This document shows, one piece after another, positions 1 through 11,330 of a DNA stretch of 64,000 bases (position 1 is the stretch's first letter; every line of letters starts with the position of its first letter). A model generated the notes under the pieces. That model was not told where the DNA came from, searched no databases, and was given only the letters and a program-made list of their open reading frames with translations. The stretch is from Platynereis dumerilii. Its lineage: Eukaryota; Annelida; Polychaeta; Phyllodocida; Nereididae. Both the position numbers and the translations under genes were made by a program. The stretch is from contig JAPTHN010000006.1 of NCBI GenBank assembly GCA_026936325.1, positions 32,815,296 through 32,879,295 of the forward strand. Reading direction: 5' to 3'.

Positions 1-99
1 AATGCTTTGGTGCTGGTGAATTAGAACTGTAACCTCTTATGTGGCTGTCACACCTTGACGTCTTGAGGAACGTCCAGATAACTTACAAGTGACGTTTTT

Positions 100-562
100 T
101 CAATTCCTTTTTTGGGGCTATTTTACCCTATGGACGAACATAATACGTCACCTGAAGTTGCATGGGCTAGTCTATTTGAGAAAGAATGTGAACGCTGGGT
201 AATTTCTGTGCAGAATACGCCGAAGCTCAGAACTTATGAAATTTTTAAGAGGCAGTTTAGAGTCGAAGAATATGCCCATTTACGTAATAGGAAGCAGCGC
301 TCTCTGCTGTCCCAACTGAGACTAGGTATCCTCCCCCTTGAAATAGAAACTGGTAGGTGGTAGAGTATTGATGAACAAAACAGATTATGTAAATTATGTT
401 CCGTTGACCAGGTTGAAAATGAATACCATTTCCTCTTTGGATGCCCTTTCTACTCTGTTCTTAGGTGTAATTATTTTAGTAACATCAATACCACCTTTGA
501 TGAAATGCTTACGATGAATGCTCAGGAAAAATGGGAACTTGTAATGCGCCCGGATTATATTA
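100..562 (+). mobile_element. LINE 3' part, end of ORF2 (left half)
   Basis: This frame encodes the conserved tail found after the reverse transcriptase in many LINE ORF2 proteins. It runs from KLRTYEIFKRQF through a basic QRSLLSQLRLGILPLEIETG stretch to the zinc-knuckle-like CKLCSVDQVENEYHFLFGC. One in-frame TAG stop lies at 361-363, right after ETGRW, so this copy is dead. The reverse transcriptase itself is absent (5' truncated). The frame runs into the foldback element at 563 and resumes at 4124. Confidence 0.75.
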
Positions 563-3500
563 TAGTCCAGGAGTATTAGATTTAACCCGGAACAAATTAG
601 TAACAAGCTGAAATTTTCAGGAAACGTTCAGAAAATTGTTTAGAATAACATACTAAAAGTCCTCAAAAATCCTCCTATTGGCACCTTGGGAATTCAAGAT
701 GGCGTCCAAGATGGCGTTTTTGTTGCTTCTTTGGCTCAAAATATGCTACAAATGTAATCAAAGTGTTGGAAATTAATATTCAAACCTAGGGAATAGACTA
801 GAAGCATGTATTACGTAATTTGGAGTTCAAGATGGCGTCCAATATGGCGGAAATTATGTAGTCAGACAGCCTAACTTGATTTTTTACCTGAACCCTGCAC
901 TGACGGATAAAGTTTTTTCTCAATGGATTTGGGGTCCTTAAGCCCTCCATAAAACATGAATGGCGGGTAACGAGAGCGTATCCCTGAGCATTATGAGAAA
1001 ATGGCCAAATTCAAAATGGCCACCGAAACGGGCATCGGTCAGCCTAACTTTCTTAATTTTGGGTCTAGAAAGATGTGCAAGACATCTATTTCAGGTAAAA
1101 TAGACATGGGGAACTCATTTTTCGAGTTTTTTACATTGTTAAGACTAATATATTGGATATTAAGTGGAAAAATAGTATTTTATCTCTCAAATTTACAATA
1201 ATTTTCAGTGTAGGTCACAGTTTTATAAATTATTAGTATAATACATTAAGTCATTGTAAGTTTTTTGCTTTTGCCAAATCTGCCAATCCGTTGCATTTTT
1301 CGTCGTTGCAAACTAGAATTTTGATCCACAAAACTGAGAAAGAAAGTAGAAGTTGGAAATGGCTCTGCAACAAATCAAGGAAAATGCAATGAAAAGAATG
1401 ACAATTAGGCTGGAGGAGGCTGACTATGTTATTCCGGATTCTTCTGTAATAGGGCAGATTAAGAGAGTTAATGAGAGAATATCTGCTCTATTAATTTTTG
1501 CACAGAAAGCTGTAATGTTACCCTAAGTATAAACAATGTAATTAAGAGGAGAGTCTGGAGACTACAACAACAGATTTTGCTGTCAGACAGATGAGAAGGG
1601 AGCTTTTATGGCTTGAAAACAATAATCATTAGTATAATGAAGTACCAAATGATGTTGAATGTCTTCTGAAGAACCGATACTCCAGTCCGAACAATCTCTC
1701 CATACCTGTCAATGGGAAGGGGCATCATTATTTTTATGACAAGGTTTTTGGTGTGAAGAAATGCAGTTCAAACAGCAGTAACCAATAGCTGCAACAGTTG
1801 ATGAAATTGTTTGTAAATCAAAGTATCACAGTCCACAACAAAACTTCTTGGCATTGATATTTCATCTTTTTATATTCTTGGGGAGTCTCTGCCATGGAAC
1901 TGCTTCTGCTTGTCAGATTGGCCACTTCAGTGACTCTGTAACAGCTGTACCATGATGGAAAACGGTTCCACAGCAGGTGGGATCTGCGTCAAAATTATAT
2001 ACTATGAATTAAGTAATGTTAACTGTTAAGTGTGTGTTAAAATCAAAATTTTGCTCCAAATGTCATCATCATTATGTGGAACTTTTCCTCCAACACTAAC
2101 CAGGAACATCCTTTGACATTGTTGTGTGATCCCAATAATGGTTGCTTTCTGGCCCAGAGCACTAATTCCTCGGATGCCATAAAAAAGCAATTATAGTATT
2201 ATAATCGCCATGACCTCTCCTAGAGCTGTGTCCTCCTCCTTTAAAAATTGAGTCCTTCTGTGAAGAAAATAATGGAGCAATATCTGGTGCTAGAACACTA
2301 TCCAAATCCTGGAGTCACAAAGCTAATTTTAAAAAGTTTAGGAAGGTAACCATCTCATTCTTCTACCTCTAAGTTCAAAGTACCATTCTTTCAACTGATC
2401 GAAGTCCCATTTCTTCTGGTATCGCACTGGCTAGTTCTCCTTGAAGATCTCATGCCTTTCTTAACACTGCTCTCAGATCCAGAAACATTCTGCTTGAGAA
2501 TCTCTGTATCTGCCAAATCACTGAAGAATTTGGAATAATACCATTTGTGGTACCATAAATGATGTGTTGCATGGAGACTTGCTGTCTGTATAATTAACAT
2601 GTTCAGTTGCCCTTGCGCTCCTCAAGCCTAATAGTCATTCCTATCATAGCATTTTTCCTTGGTTTGTTGCAAACCCATTTCCAACTTTAACTTCCTTTTT
2701 CAGTTTGTTGATCAAATGTGCAGGTTTGCAATGACCAAAGATGCAATGGATCGGCAGATTTGGCAAAAGCAAAACCCCTTACATTGACTTAATTATTAAG
2801 TCAAAGGGAGGTCCAACACAAAGGATAAAGGATAGTCACACTCTCCCGGTAATATACCGGGGGCTACTTATGTCACGTTACACCTCGTCACGTGACAACA
2901 ACAATGCCTTGTTACGTTACAACTACATCCACACTTAGAACTGAGGGAAGGAGACTGGATGGTCTCTGAAAACTCTTCGAGTCAAATTGTGTTGTGAGTA
3001 AATTTATGGTTCCACTAAAAGGATTGTCCTGTTTTTAGGTGGAGAAAAATCAACAACTGCTGATTTCTTCATCTCAGCAGTTCTTTTCTTGATGAAATAA
3101 TCGGAAATGTGAATTTATGGTGACTGATCTGGTACGAAGAACCATTATTTCAATTTAATTTATGTCAAGTTGTTCCTTATGCAGAGCATACCCAAGTTTG
3201 TATGAACTGAAACAGCCATTTGCAAGTCAAAGAATGCAAATTGTGTCAGCGATTATTGTGACAATGTCCATACACCAATTCAGTCTTAAATCACATGATA
3301 GTTAATGTTATAACCTTAAATGCGTCAGCATTATCCAGAATAACACCATTTGATAATCCACTGAAACTATATCTTACAGAAATATATAAGTGTTAAAAAC
3401 AATTTGACATGCACTTGCATTAAAAACCTAATAATTTATAAAACTATGACTTACACGGAAATGACTGTAACTTTGAGAAATAAAAATTATTTTTTTCCAC

Positions 3501-4120
3501 ATAATATCCAATAGGTTGATCTTAACCACCTAAAAACCTGAAAAATGAGTTCTCCATGTCTATTTTACCTGAAATAGAGGTATTGCACATCTTTCTAGAC
3601 CCAAAATTAAGAAAGTTAGGCTGACTGATGCACGTTTTGGCGGCCATTTTGAATTCGGCCATTTTCTCAAAATTTTCAAGGATACGCTCTCGTTACCCGC
3701 CATTTATGTTTTACGGAGGGTCTAAGGACTCCAAATCCATTAAGAAAAAAACTTTATCCATCGGTGGAGGGTATAACCCTCTGGCTACCTGACAATAACA
3801 GAATCATAAGTCGGCCATCTTGGACACCATCTTGAATTTCTGATTACATAATAACTTCTTCTAGTTCATTCTATGGTCTTGAGAATTAAATCCATGACAC
3901 TTTGATTGCATTTGTAGCATATTTTGAGCCAAAAAATGGTAAAATTGCTCAAGTCAGCCATCTTGGACGCCATCTTGAATTCCCAAGGTGCCAATGGGAG
4001 GATTTTTGAGGACTTTTAGTATGTTATTCTAGACAATTTTCTGAACGTTTCCTGAAAATTTCAGCTTGTTACTAATTTGTTCCAGGTGTATGCCTATATG
4101 GAGCTAATGCTACTGGACTA
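563..4120. mobile_element. 3.56-kb foldback element with very long inverted repeats, TTA duplication
   Basis: The left arm (563 to about 1430) is the reverse complement of the right arm (about 2610 to 4120). Matches include the block at 660-720 with 3955-4025 and the block at 1340-1420 with 2620-2690. Ends read TAGTCCAG...CTGGACTA, flanked by TTA on both sides. Removing the element and one TTA restores the LINE frame across the junction (RPDYI joined to SHTTKFISLLYERRK), so the boundaries are well supported. The right arm has about 600 extra bases (roughly 2800-3420) with no match on the left. No open transposase frame is seen. A 3-bp TTA duplication resembles PIF/Harbinger, but the terminal bases do not. 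Confidence 0.8.
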
Positions 4121-4123
4121 TTA

Positions 4124-4620
4124 GCCATACTACTAAATTTATATCTTTACTGTATGAAAGAAGGAAGTCTGCCTTGTTTGTATGAATGTTTCAAAACCCA
4201 CATTCTCTTTTGTATAACAAACATTAGTATCAATTATTTGTCTCGGTCTGAATGTGTTGAAGAGTGAAATCAGTTTTTGTTTATCGCAGTAAGTAATCCA
4301 AGTTAAGCTGAACGACATTTCTTATATTTTCATCCTTTTCATTTAAATTTTTATATAAATTTTTCTTTGAATGAACATATGTATATGTATATGAATTTTT
4401 TTAATCCTTTGATGTTACTAACTTTTTATAAATAATTATTGTTGGCGTGCCACTCATAACAGTAAAATATGATACTAAAGTGACTTGTAAGCCCAGTGGG
4501 CTGGATGCGGATGTAGATAATTCAATTTAAATTTTAGAATTTTTGATATTGTATTTTCTTAAATTATCCACTGTACGCATATGTCACTTAAATAAACATC
4601 TAACAACAATACGAGTTGCA
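4124..4620 (+). mobile_element. LINE 3' part (right half) and 3' UTR
   Basis: Continues the LINE tail interrupted at 562: the frame reads SHTTKFISLLYERRKSALFV and then a stop. This is the usual basic helix that closes such ORF2 proteins. The following AT-rich 3' UTR runs to about 4600, ending near AATAAACATC. Confidence 0.65.
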
Positions 4621-5079
4621 AACGTGTCTAGAACGAATTGAAAACGAGTGGAAAACGTGTATAAAACGAATGGAAAACTTTTACAAAATTTTTGGATAAT
4701 TTCTGCCCTTTGTCAGCAGAAAACTTGGAAAAATTGGACGTGTCAGAAACGAGTGAGAAACTTGAATGACTTATGAAAAACGAACGAAAAAAGATCAGAA
4801 AATGATCAAAACTTGTTCATAACTATCCTCTAACTTACCAATTCCTTATGAGAAACTTACCAGGCTATACAATCCACATGTTGATGAACGTCAATTTGAA
4901 CATGTTCAATAATTTTCCGTTACCTGGACATATAACAACGTGTTTCAATGTGTATCGACGTGTTTGTAACATGTGAGAAACTTATCTATAACTTATAAAA
5001 CGTATACAAAACGCATACCAACGTGTTAAGCACGTTATACACACGCAATCTAAAACGGAAAGGTGTGACAGGGGCTTAA

Positions 5080-6258
5080 TTACAGTGCCAGCTATAAATA
5101 AGTGAAAGTGATGTTTTGCCATTGGGTTAATGTTAACCGACTTCAACCGAACTGCTTATGGGCCCCAGGATGCTCATCTGATGAGATGAAAACATGAAAG
5201 GTCATAAAGAATGGTATTTGAAACATGTTTGATGCAACGCGTAGAAAAGATGCAGTTCTTTCAAGCCTACAATGTAATTTAGTTCCATTTTCTTGACCAC
5301 TTTGGTATGCCTATCACCAGATGTTAGTATCTAAACTGAGCAATCAAGTATTGCCATGAAGTGTAATCGAAACCTGCAAGGATAGCAACAAACCACTCTG
5401 CCACCAAGGTCAGGGCATTGCATTGGGAAAAGAAATCTTCATAACAATGTACATCACAACATTGTGAAATCTTTCATCGAGATTTAAGAGCAAGGCAGAA
5501 ATTGAAGGCATATGAAGCAACTTGATTATGCACATTTAAGAACAGCAGAAGAAGGTGGAATGTTCTCCTGAGGCCTCCATTTCCTGGCTTGCCTGATTAT
5601 ATCAGCCTTATAACAAAGTGGCCAATCAGAGACTTGCATCATGACAATTAAAGCGTTGATTTCAGTTGCTAGCCAGCATAGAAATCCCACAGAACACTAT
5701 CCCACTACTCAAATTTGTATTTCGTTTGCAAATTTGTCCAGAAGGTGGCGCTCAAGGCTAGCTCAAGTAAATAATTTTTTTGCCAGAGACATTTATGTAT
5801 ATGTACAGACATTTATCTAAAAAGTCTAAAGACTCATACCTAGCTCTGAGTATACTCTAAATAGAGCAAAGACAAGAAGATTGGCAACCATTGTTAACAT
5901 TATTTGTCATTGCATAGGAATATGGCTTTTCTGTAGAATTGAACCCCTCTAGCACTAATACATTTTGAGACACAGAAACTGTTATCATTTTGTTTTCTTG
6001 TAGTAAAGGTCTTTTTGACTCACTCCATGAGCTTTCACCAATTTGTCATGGGAGTCTGCAGTTTCCAAATGACTGTCCAGAGTCAAGTCAGACAGCCAAG
6101 GAAGCACACAAGAATTGTGAGACGAAATCAACATAAAATAACTTCCAAAGATCAGCATTAAGCGCACACAGATAGAATATTTTTCATGTTAACCACAACA
6201 ACTTCTAGCAGCTGTTTGTGCTTTCTTCATGGATAGATTTGAAGAATATTAATTGATA
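5080..6258. other. No gene recognised between 5' nest and receptor exons
   Basis: Unique-looking sequence with short frames only. A minus-strand frame at 5985-6167 contains a hydrophobic run and SCVLPWL, which could be taken for a receptor loop, but there is no convincing splice acceptor. The 5860-5915 stretch resembles the right half of the inverted repeat at 35155-35305. Confidence 0.4.
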
Positions 6259-6263
6259 CCTAC

Positions 6264-9200
6264 TTTCAAATGTTGCCATTTACTTGCTCTTCCCAAAAAG
6301 TTCCTAAAAAGAAGTGGAAATGTGACGGCAATACATCTCTCGATGGTTATAAGCGTGATTGAGAAAACAGTGAAGTAGTCACAGATGCTGGCGAAGCTCA
6401 GGAATGTAACACATAATTTTTCAGAAAGTTGATTCTGCAATGGATTAATTCAGTTAAGGTAATTATGTACAAAGGAACAAATACACAAATCAGTCATGAC
6501 ATCTTTAAATTTAGCAGTGCATAATTCAGAAAAATGTTAAGTTTTTAATGTAACTTACAAAATATCCTGCAATTCTCTTTTCTGCAGTATAGGACTCATT
6601 CTCTCTTCTCCATTTCAAACTTAGCGATATTCCAGACGACAGTATGTTTCCAACTCCAATGATGAGAAAACTAACCATGATTGCATTTCCACCCCTCCGA
6701 ATCTCAATGCATATGACTAGCAGGCTAACCAGTCCAATCACACATAGAAATACTTTAAAAATTAAAAAGGATGGAAAAAATTAATTTTGGATGAAAGGAT
6801 CGGCGACCCGATTGTGATCGTTAACTTTACTCAATTTCGCCTCACTTCAGCTGGGTCATTCCACAGTAATTGAGCTTTTTGTGTCACTCAAGCAGTTTTC
6901 AGCAACATTATAAAATTATGATTTTCTTTCTAATTATATGCCTTCCCCCTCTTTTAAAGAAGTTATTTCATTGTAAAATGGAAATTATCGGTAGGTGCTT
7001 ATATTGTGAAACGTTAACAATATTCAAAATATACCAAAAAAGTGATGTCACAGAAAATTGTTCTTTCATTTATCATACGTTTTAAACCATGTCAAATCAA
7101 TATAAATATTTGTGGTGGGTCTAAATCTCTAGACAACTACTCCACAAACTTATATCCCAAGACTGACTGAATTTTTCCTCTCCTGTGTATACTGTGGAAA
7201 ACAAAATGACCTCGTCACCAGAAAACATGTCATTGGTGTTACTTATTAAATAAATAAAGCATAGCTGTAAAAGGAACGGTCCCTTCTATCTTAGGTCAAA
7301 TGTACCAGGGGGCATCTTCTGATGTAGCTCATTTTGTCAAATTCAAATTAACCCAGAAAGCAGCAACAACAGACAGGTCTTTTTATGTGGAAGTTGTTGA
7401 GCCTGGTAAAAGTGGGGTGCATTCACCATGCAAAGACCTTTTATTTATCTTTTATACTACTACACCGTTGCTCATAAATATGTATTACTTCAACATTCTC
7501 AATTGAAATTGATTACTTTAGCAACTTCTGCTGGAGCACATGATGGTCTGATTCAATGGTAACTACTTCCATTGACCACTAAAGGAAAAAACATGTTCTC
7601 GTGTAAAACGCATGCTACAGCGTTAGACCCAGAAAAAATTACAGCAGTACGAAATATGGAAATTCAGGGGTTTTTTTAGGGTGAGGTGCATTCAACCAAA
7701 AATCAAAAATTCTAGCAAAAATTTAGTTGAGGCTTTCAAAGAGTGATAAGAGGAGATGACTTGACCTTTACAATGGTCCTTGCTTGCATTCACACTCTGA
7801 AATGTACTTTTATTTGACACTTTCTTTTTCAAAAATGTATTCCATATTTATGAGCAGGAGTGTATTTTTTTTGTACACAATTCAGTTGTAAAAGATTGTG
7901 TTGTGTTGACATGTAAATTAAACATATACATTCAAATACTTACTCATGATGTACCAAATGTAATTTATAGCTTGTTCTATCATGCTCATTACTTTTTCCA
8001 TTGATGTGTCAGTGCATGTTTCGCTGAGATAGGCATGGTGCTGAAATTTCTTATCAACCTGAAATTTACAGTTTTTAATGGCAAACTTGATCAAATCATC
8101 AGTGGAACTCTGCGGACCGATTTCTCCATTGTCAACTACAAGTGCTCTACACCCATCCCAGAGCATAAAATTCTTCTCTTTATGGGTCTTGATGATACAG
8201 ATGTTGTGCAAAATGAAACCTTCTCTGCATGCTGGGGATGACATTGGTGCAAGAACAATCCAGTGCCTCCCTATTAATGGGAGCTTTTCTTCCTTCTCCA
8301 AACATTCCTTCAGCGTCAATATCTTGTTTGTACTTCTTACACAGTCAAAGATAAAATTCATCATATCCATTCCAGCTTGTTCTACAATTGCTGTCTCTGT
8401 CACATTAAACTGCACGCAGTAATTCCCCTTGAATGATAATTCTTCAATGTCCCATAACAGTAGCTTTTCATATGAGTTGGTGTGAGATATTGAAGTTCTC
8501 TTGTTTCTAGCATCTGATATTTTCCCCTGCATAACTGAGTCCTGAACACTATTTTGAGCTGCAGTCTCTTTAGTTGTTTCACTCATTAATGAAGGAATTT
8601 CAGTCATGCTTAGAGTTTGATTGTTGTAAGTGTTAGAATTAAAGGAAGTAATCACCGTATCACCTGAATGCGACATTTCTTCAGACCCAACTGAGTCAAT
8701 GATGCTATTGTGGGTCACTGTTTCTTCAGTTTGTTTGCCCAGAACTAACAAACTTGTTATCATACCTACGTCTTGATTACTATTAGTGGGAGAACTGAAT
8801 GACAAATTTGTTTTGCTTTTAGCATCTGATGTCATTTCAACATTAACATTTTTGGGAGCTGCTGTTTTAGTTTGAGAGTTTTCTGATAAAAAGTTTCTAC
8901 TCATGTCAGTGATATTTTGTTTCATATGGCTGGAATTTGCATTCACTAACTGTGATAAAGAACCTTCATTTATGTTTACAGCAACTGGTAATGAAAAATT
9001 ATTGGTTTTGTTAACTACTGAGAAAGAGCTTTCATTCAGATTTGCAAATTGTGTTTTCCCACTTTCCTTGGTATTTACATCAGTGTGACTATCACCCTTA
9101 ATCAATATATTTTCTTTAAAATTAATTGAAGAATTTAGCAATTTAGTTATCTGCATGGTTTTTGACATATTTCGCGAGCTGTTGAGTGAATCCGCTTCAT

Positions 9201-9348
9201 AGAATTGGTCTGTAAAGATTATAATGGAATTATTTGACAGAGCAATTGCTATGCTGTGAGTCTTTGAAAATATTAATGATATAAACATGATAGTCCATAG
9301 AAAAGATGATATTGATTTATGATTTTGTATGATCTTGACTGCAGCCAT
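6264..9348 (-). CDS. 7TM receptor with long Ser/Thr/Asn-rich N-terminus (first three coding exons, partial)
   Basis: Three exons join in frame on the minus strand: 9348-7944 (468 codons plus one base), 6752-6559, and 6434-6264. Donors are A|GTAAGT, TTTT|GTAAGT and AAA|GTAGGT; acceptors are TTTTTAAAG and ATTGCAG. The start at 9348 is preferred over an ATG 27 bases upstream because it has a good Kozak context (AAACATGG) and puts a signal peptide at the front (residues about 12-35). Residues 36-310 are rich in Ser, Thr and Asn, with many N-glycosylation sequons, like a mucin stalk. Residues 310-465 hold about ten cysteines and probably a folded ectodomain. TM1 spans the exon 1/2 junction (IWYIMIFLCVIGLVSLLVIC), TM2 follows (AIMVSFLIIGVGNILSS), and exon 3 carries TM3 with TLITIERCIAVTFP, which resembles the (E/D)R motif of rhodopsin-like receptors. 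TM4-TM7 were not found, so the gene either continues beyond the left edge or is broken. Ligand unknown. Confidence 0.6.
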
Positions 9349-10216
9349 GTTTAATCCAGCTTTTTGGGAAATCATAAATTAATCACTTCTTCCTGCAAGA
9401 TTTGAAATCAACACATTCTCTCTTGCACAGAGAAACAGTTGTGCTATTGAGTGAAAAAATAATCTTAATAATTTCTCATTAAATATGTAAATGAGGCACA
9501 TCCCTAACCACAACCAATCACAGACACTGTTGTTAACAGCTGAAATCAATAATTACTGGGAGAACTCCTCTTATTTAAAGCTTGATAAAAATATCTCAGA
9601 ATTGGTGACAATTAGTTATTCTTTATGATTCGTCCCCAATGTACAATGTATTTATCTTTATGAAAAAGAAAATCCAATGAATATTGTACCTCTAGAAGAT
9701 TTGATTATATTGATTCTCTGTGGCTATTGAATTCCATTCATACCATCTAAATCAAATCCCCTCTATTATATTGCAAACAGTTACTATTGTTCATTCTGAT
9801 AACAAGAACTTATTGTTGCTTTATTAGCTTTAGCATGAGTGATTAATATCATTTTCAAATGAGGAAAATCTCAATTATCATTTTGAAGCAAGAGTTTTGT
9901 TAAAATTGATAAAGAGGATGTTGATGAGTAACTTGAATGAGATGCTTCAATGAATTTAGGAGTGCTTTGTGTCCCCAAGGAAAATAAAATATGATTGTTT
10001 CGATATAGACCAAAAGGTGAATTGTTGGAGTTGAACAGAAAATGTTGAGACGTGATTATTGTGAAAAAAGGTTGTTTTCGTAATATTATCATCTTGATTT
10101 ATTTCACTGAAAATTTAAATTGAAAAAAGTATTCATTAATTCACAAAAGTGTTTAATCATCTGTAAATTTTCATTTCATTTATGAATAATTTTTCTTCAC
10201 CATGTTCCAAAAATGC
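9349..10216. other. Upstream region of the receptor gene
   Basis: AT-rich sequence without a supportable coding frame. It should contain the promoter of the minus-strand receptor gene, but no TATA box or other element stands out. Confidence 0.3.
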
Positions 10217-10224
10217 TTATGAGC

Positions 10225-10552
10225 GACCTGAATCAGTTAATCGTATCAAAGTTGTGTCTATGTGCATATCAAAGAAGCTGCATGATTTGTTGAAAACATC
10301 CATATCATCGTTTGCTTTAATGTAAAATCTGACTGCTACGAAGAAGTCACCAGACATAACACATATCAAAATGCAATGACCTTGCATCAAATGCCATTCA
10401 TCTGTGATTATTTTTTCTGAGGTGCATAACTTCAAAGGCAATTGAGATTTCAGTATAAAAAATGATATATTTGTACCATCAAAGACAACAGCATTTTGTA
10501 TAAATATCATCAGTATAATGTAAAAATTATATGCTTCACTTTCAAGTGTCAT
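10225..10552 (-). pseudogene. Exon of an unknown secreted-protein family, copy 1
   Basis: An open minus-strand frame begins MTLESEAYNFYI and runs about 109 codons to a possible donor CAG|GTCGCT. It aligns at the protein level with the frame at 48329 (IALQSDAYDKYI ... LILKYHLPNVCL against FILKSQLPLKLCT). Upstream bases still resemble the signal-peptide coding part (CQSLF) but in another frame and with a stop, so the 5' end is decayed. Two cysteines lie in the middle (LCTSEK, GHCILIC). No known domain recognised. Confidence 0.4.
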
Positions 10553-11079
10553 TCACAATACAAGGGGTTGAACAAAGATTGACACAAACCGAAGGTCAGG
10601 TGAGATTTCAGTGTATACAAATATGTCTTATATACAGTTTAACCCAAATAAAGTTAGAAAATTTCCTGTCAGAATTCCTCTGTTTACCTATTTTGCCCCC
10701 CTCTCTCCTCTCCACCCCAAATTTCCTTACAACTACCTTCGACTCCTCACAACAATCTTACCCATACTAAAAACTCTATTAAGACATCTTCCAATGTAAT
10801 TGCAATTAGCAAAGGGGCATAATATCACATAAATCAAACACAATATTGCTGAGGTTTCTTTGAAGTACATTTAATGTAATTTTAAAATGTAGTTTGAAGT
10901 AGGTAAAGGTAGGAAACGATTTGGAGGAAGAAAAAAGGTGTGAATGGTTAATGTAGTGGCCGATACTTCCTTCCTGCTAGGGTAGGCATACTTTATTTTG
11001 CAGTGTACTGTATAGTTTCACATATTTTTCATGATTAGCCTACTTTTTTTCAGCACCATCTTTTTTGCAGGGCTTATAC

Positions 11080-11205
11080 AATGTACTAATTGTATGCATC
11101 ACTTTCAAGTGCAGTTTACATGAGCTTGAACAAAGACTGACAAACAACAACTGCCAAAAACATCGTGAAAATGGGCATAAAACATAATACAAACTATATG
11201 CATCA
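11080..11205 (-). pseudogene. Signal-peptide exon relic of the same family, copy 2
   Basis: The minus strand reads MPIFTMFLAVVVCQSLFKLM, then a stop, then TALESDAYN. It matches the intact version at 48329 (MPPLTMSLAFVICQSLFTL ... IALQSDAYD). The in-frame stops make it dead. It stands head-to-head with the 5' exon of LRR-PAN gene A. Confidence 0.55.
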
Positions 11206-11269
11206 ATGACCATTTGACAGAGTTTTGATGAATCAATGACTAACAGATGTCTCTATGTTGGGTACATTT

Positions 11270-11330
11270 ACTTGCAGAAGCTCAGCAGTTGCAGAAGGGA
11301 CAACATATACACTGATAAGTCGCGTTAAAG
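11270..11330 (+). other. 5' UTR exon (3' part) of LRR-PAN gene A
   Basis: Ends at TTAAAG|GTAAGAGACTC. The same donor context (TTGAG|GTAAGAGACTC) occurs at 48490 in front of gene B. The matching acceptor TTTCTCATTTCAG ends at 11802, 18 bases before the ATG, giving a 472-bp first intron. The transcription start cannot be fixed. Confidence 0.55.

Larger units (their letters stand above)
41..5075. mobile_element. TTAA-flanked DNA element (candidate piggyBac-like), nested host
   Basis: The two ends match as short inverted repeats: CTGTCACACCTTGACG near the left end and CTGTCACACCTTTCCG (reverse complement) at the right end. TTAT lies just left of the element and TTAA just right, consistent with a 4-bp TTAA target duplication with one change. 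The right 450 bases (about 4620-5075) are full of variants of AACGTGT and AACTTAT, a self-similar subterminal array. The interior is mostly a LINE tail that itself carries a foldback element. No transposase is visible. The family assignment rests only on the target site and is tentative. Confidence 0.45.

Noticed and set aside
563-4120. Long terminal inverted repeats suggested a Polinton-type element
   Set aside because: The target duplication is 3 bp (TTA) rather than 6 bp, the element is only 3.6 kb, and no polymerase, integrase or capsid-like frame is present.
6526-6741. A short receptor gene starting at the ATG within exon 2
   Set aside because: That ATG is internal: a splice acceptor at 6753 joins this exon in frame to the signal-peptide exon at 7944-9348.
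8035-8422. Plus-strand open frames of 68 and 114 codons
   Set aside because: Shadows of the minus-strand receptor exon.
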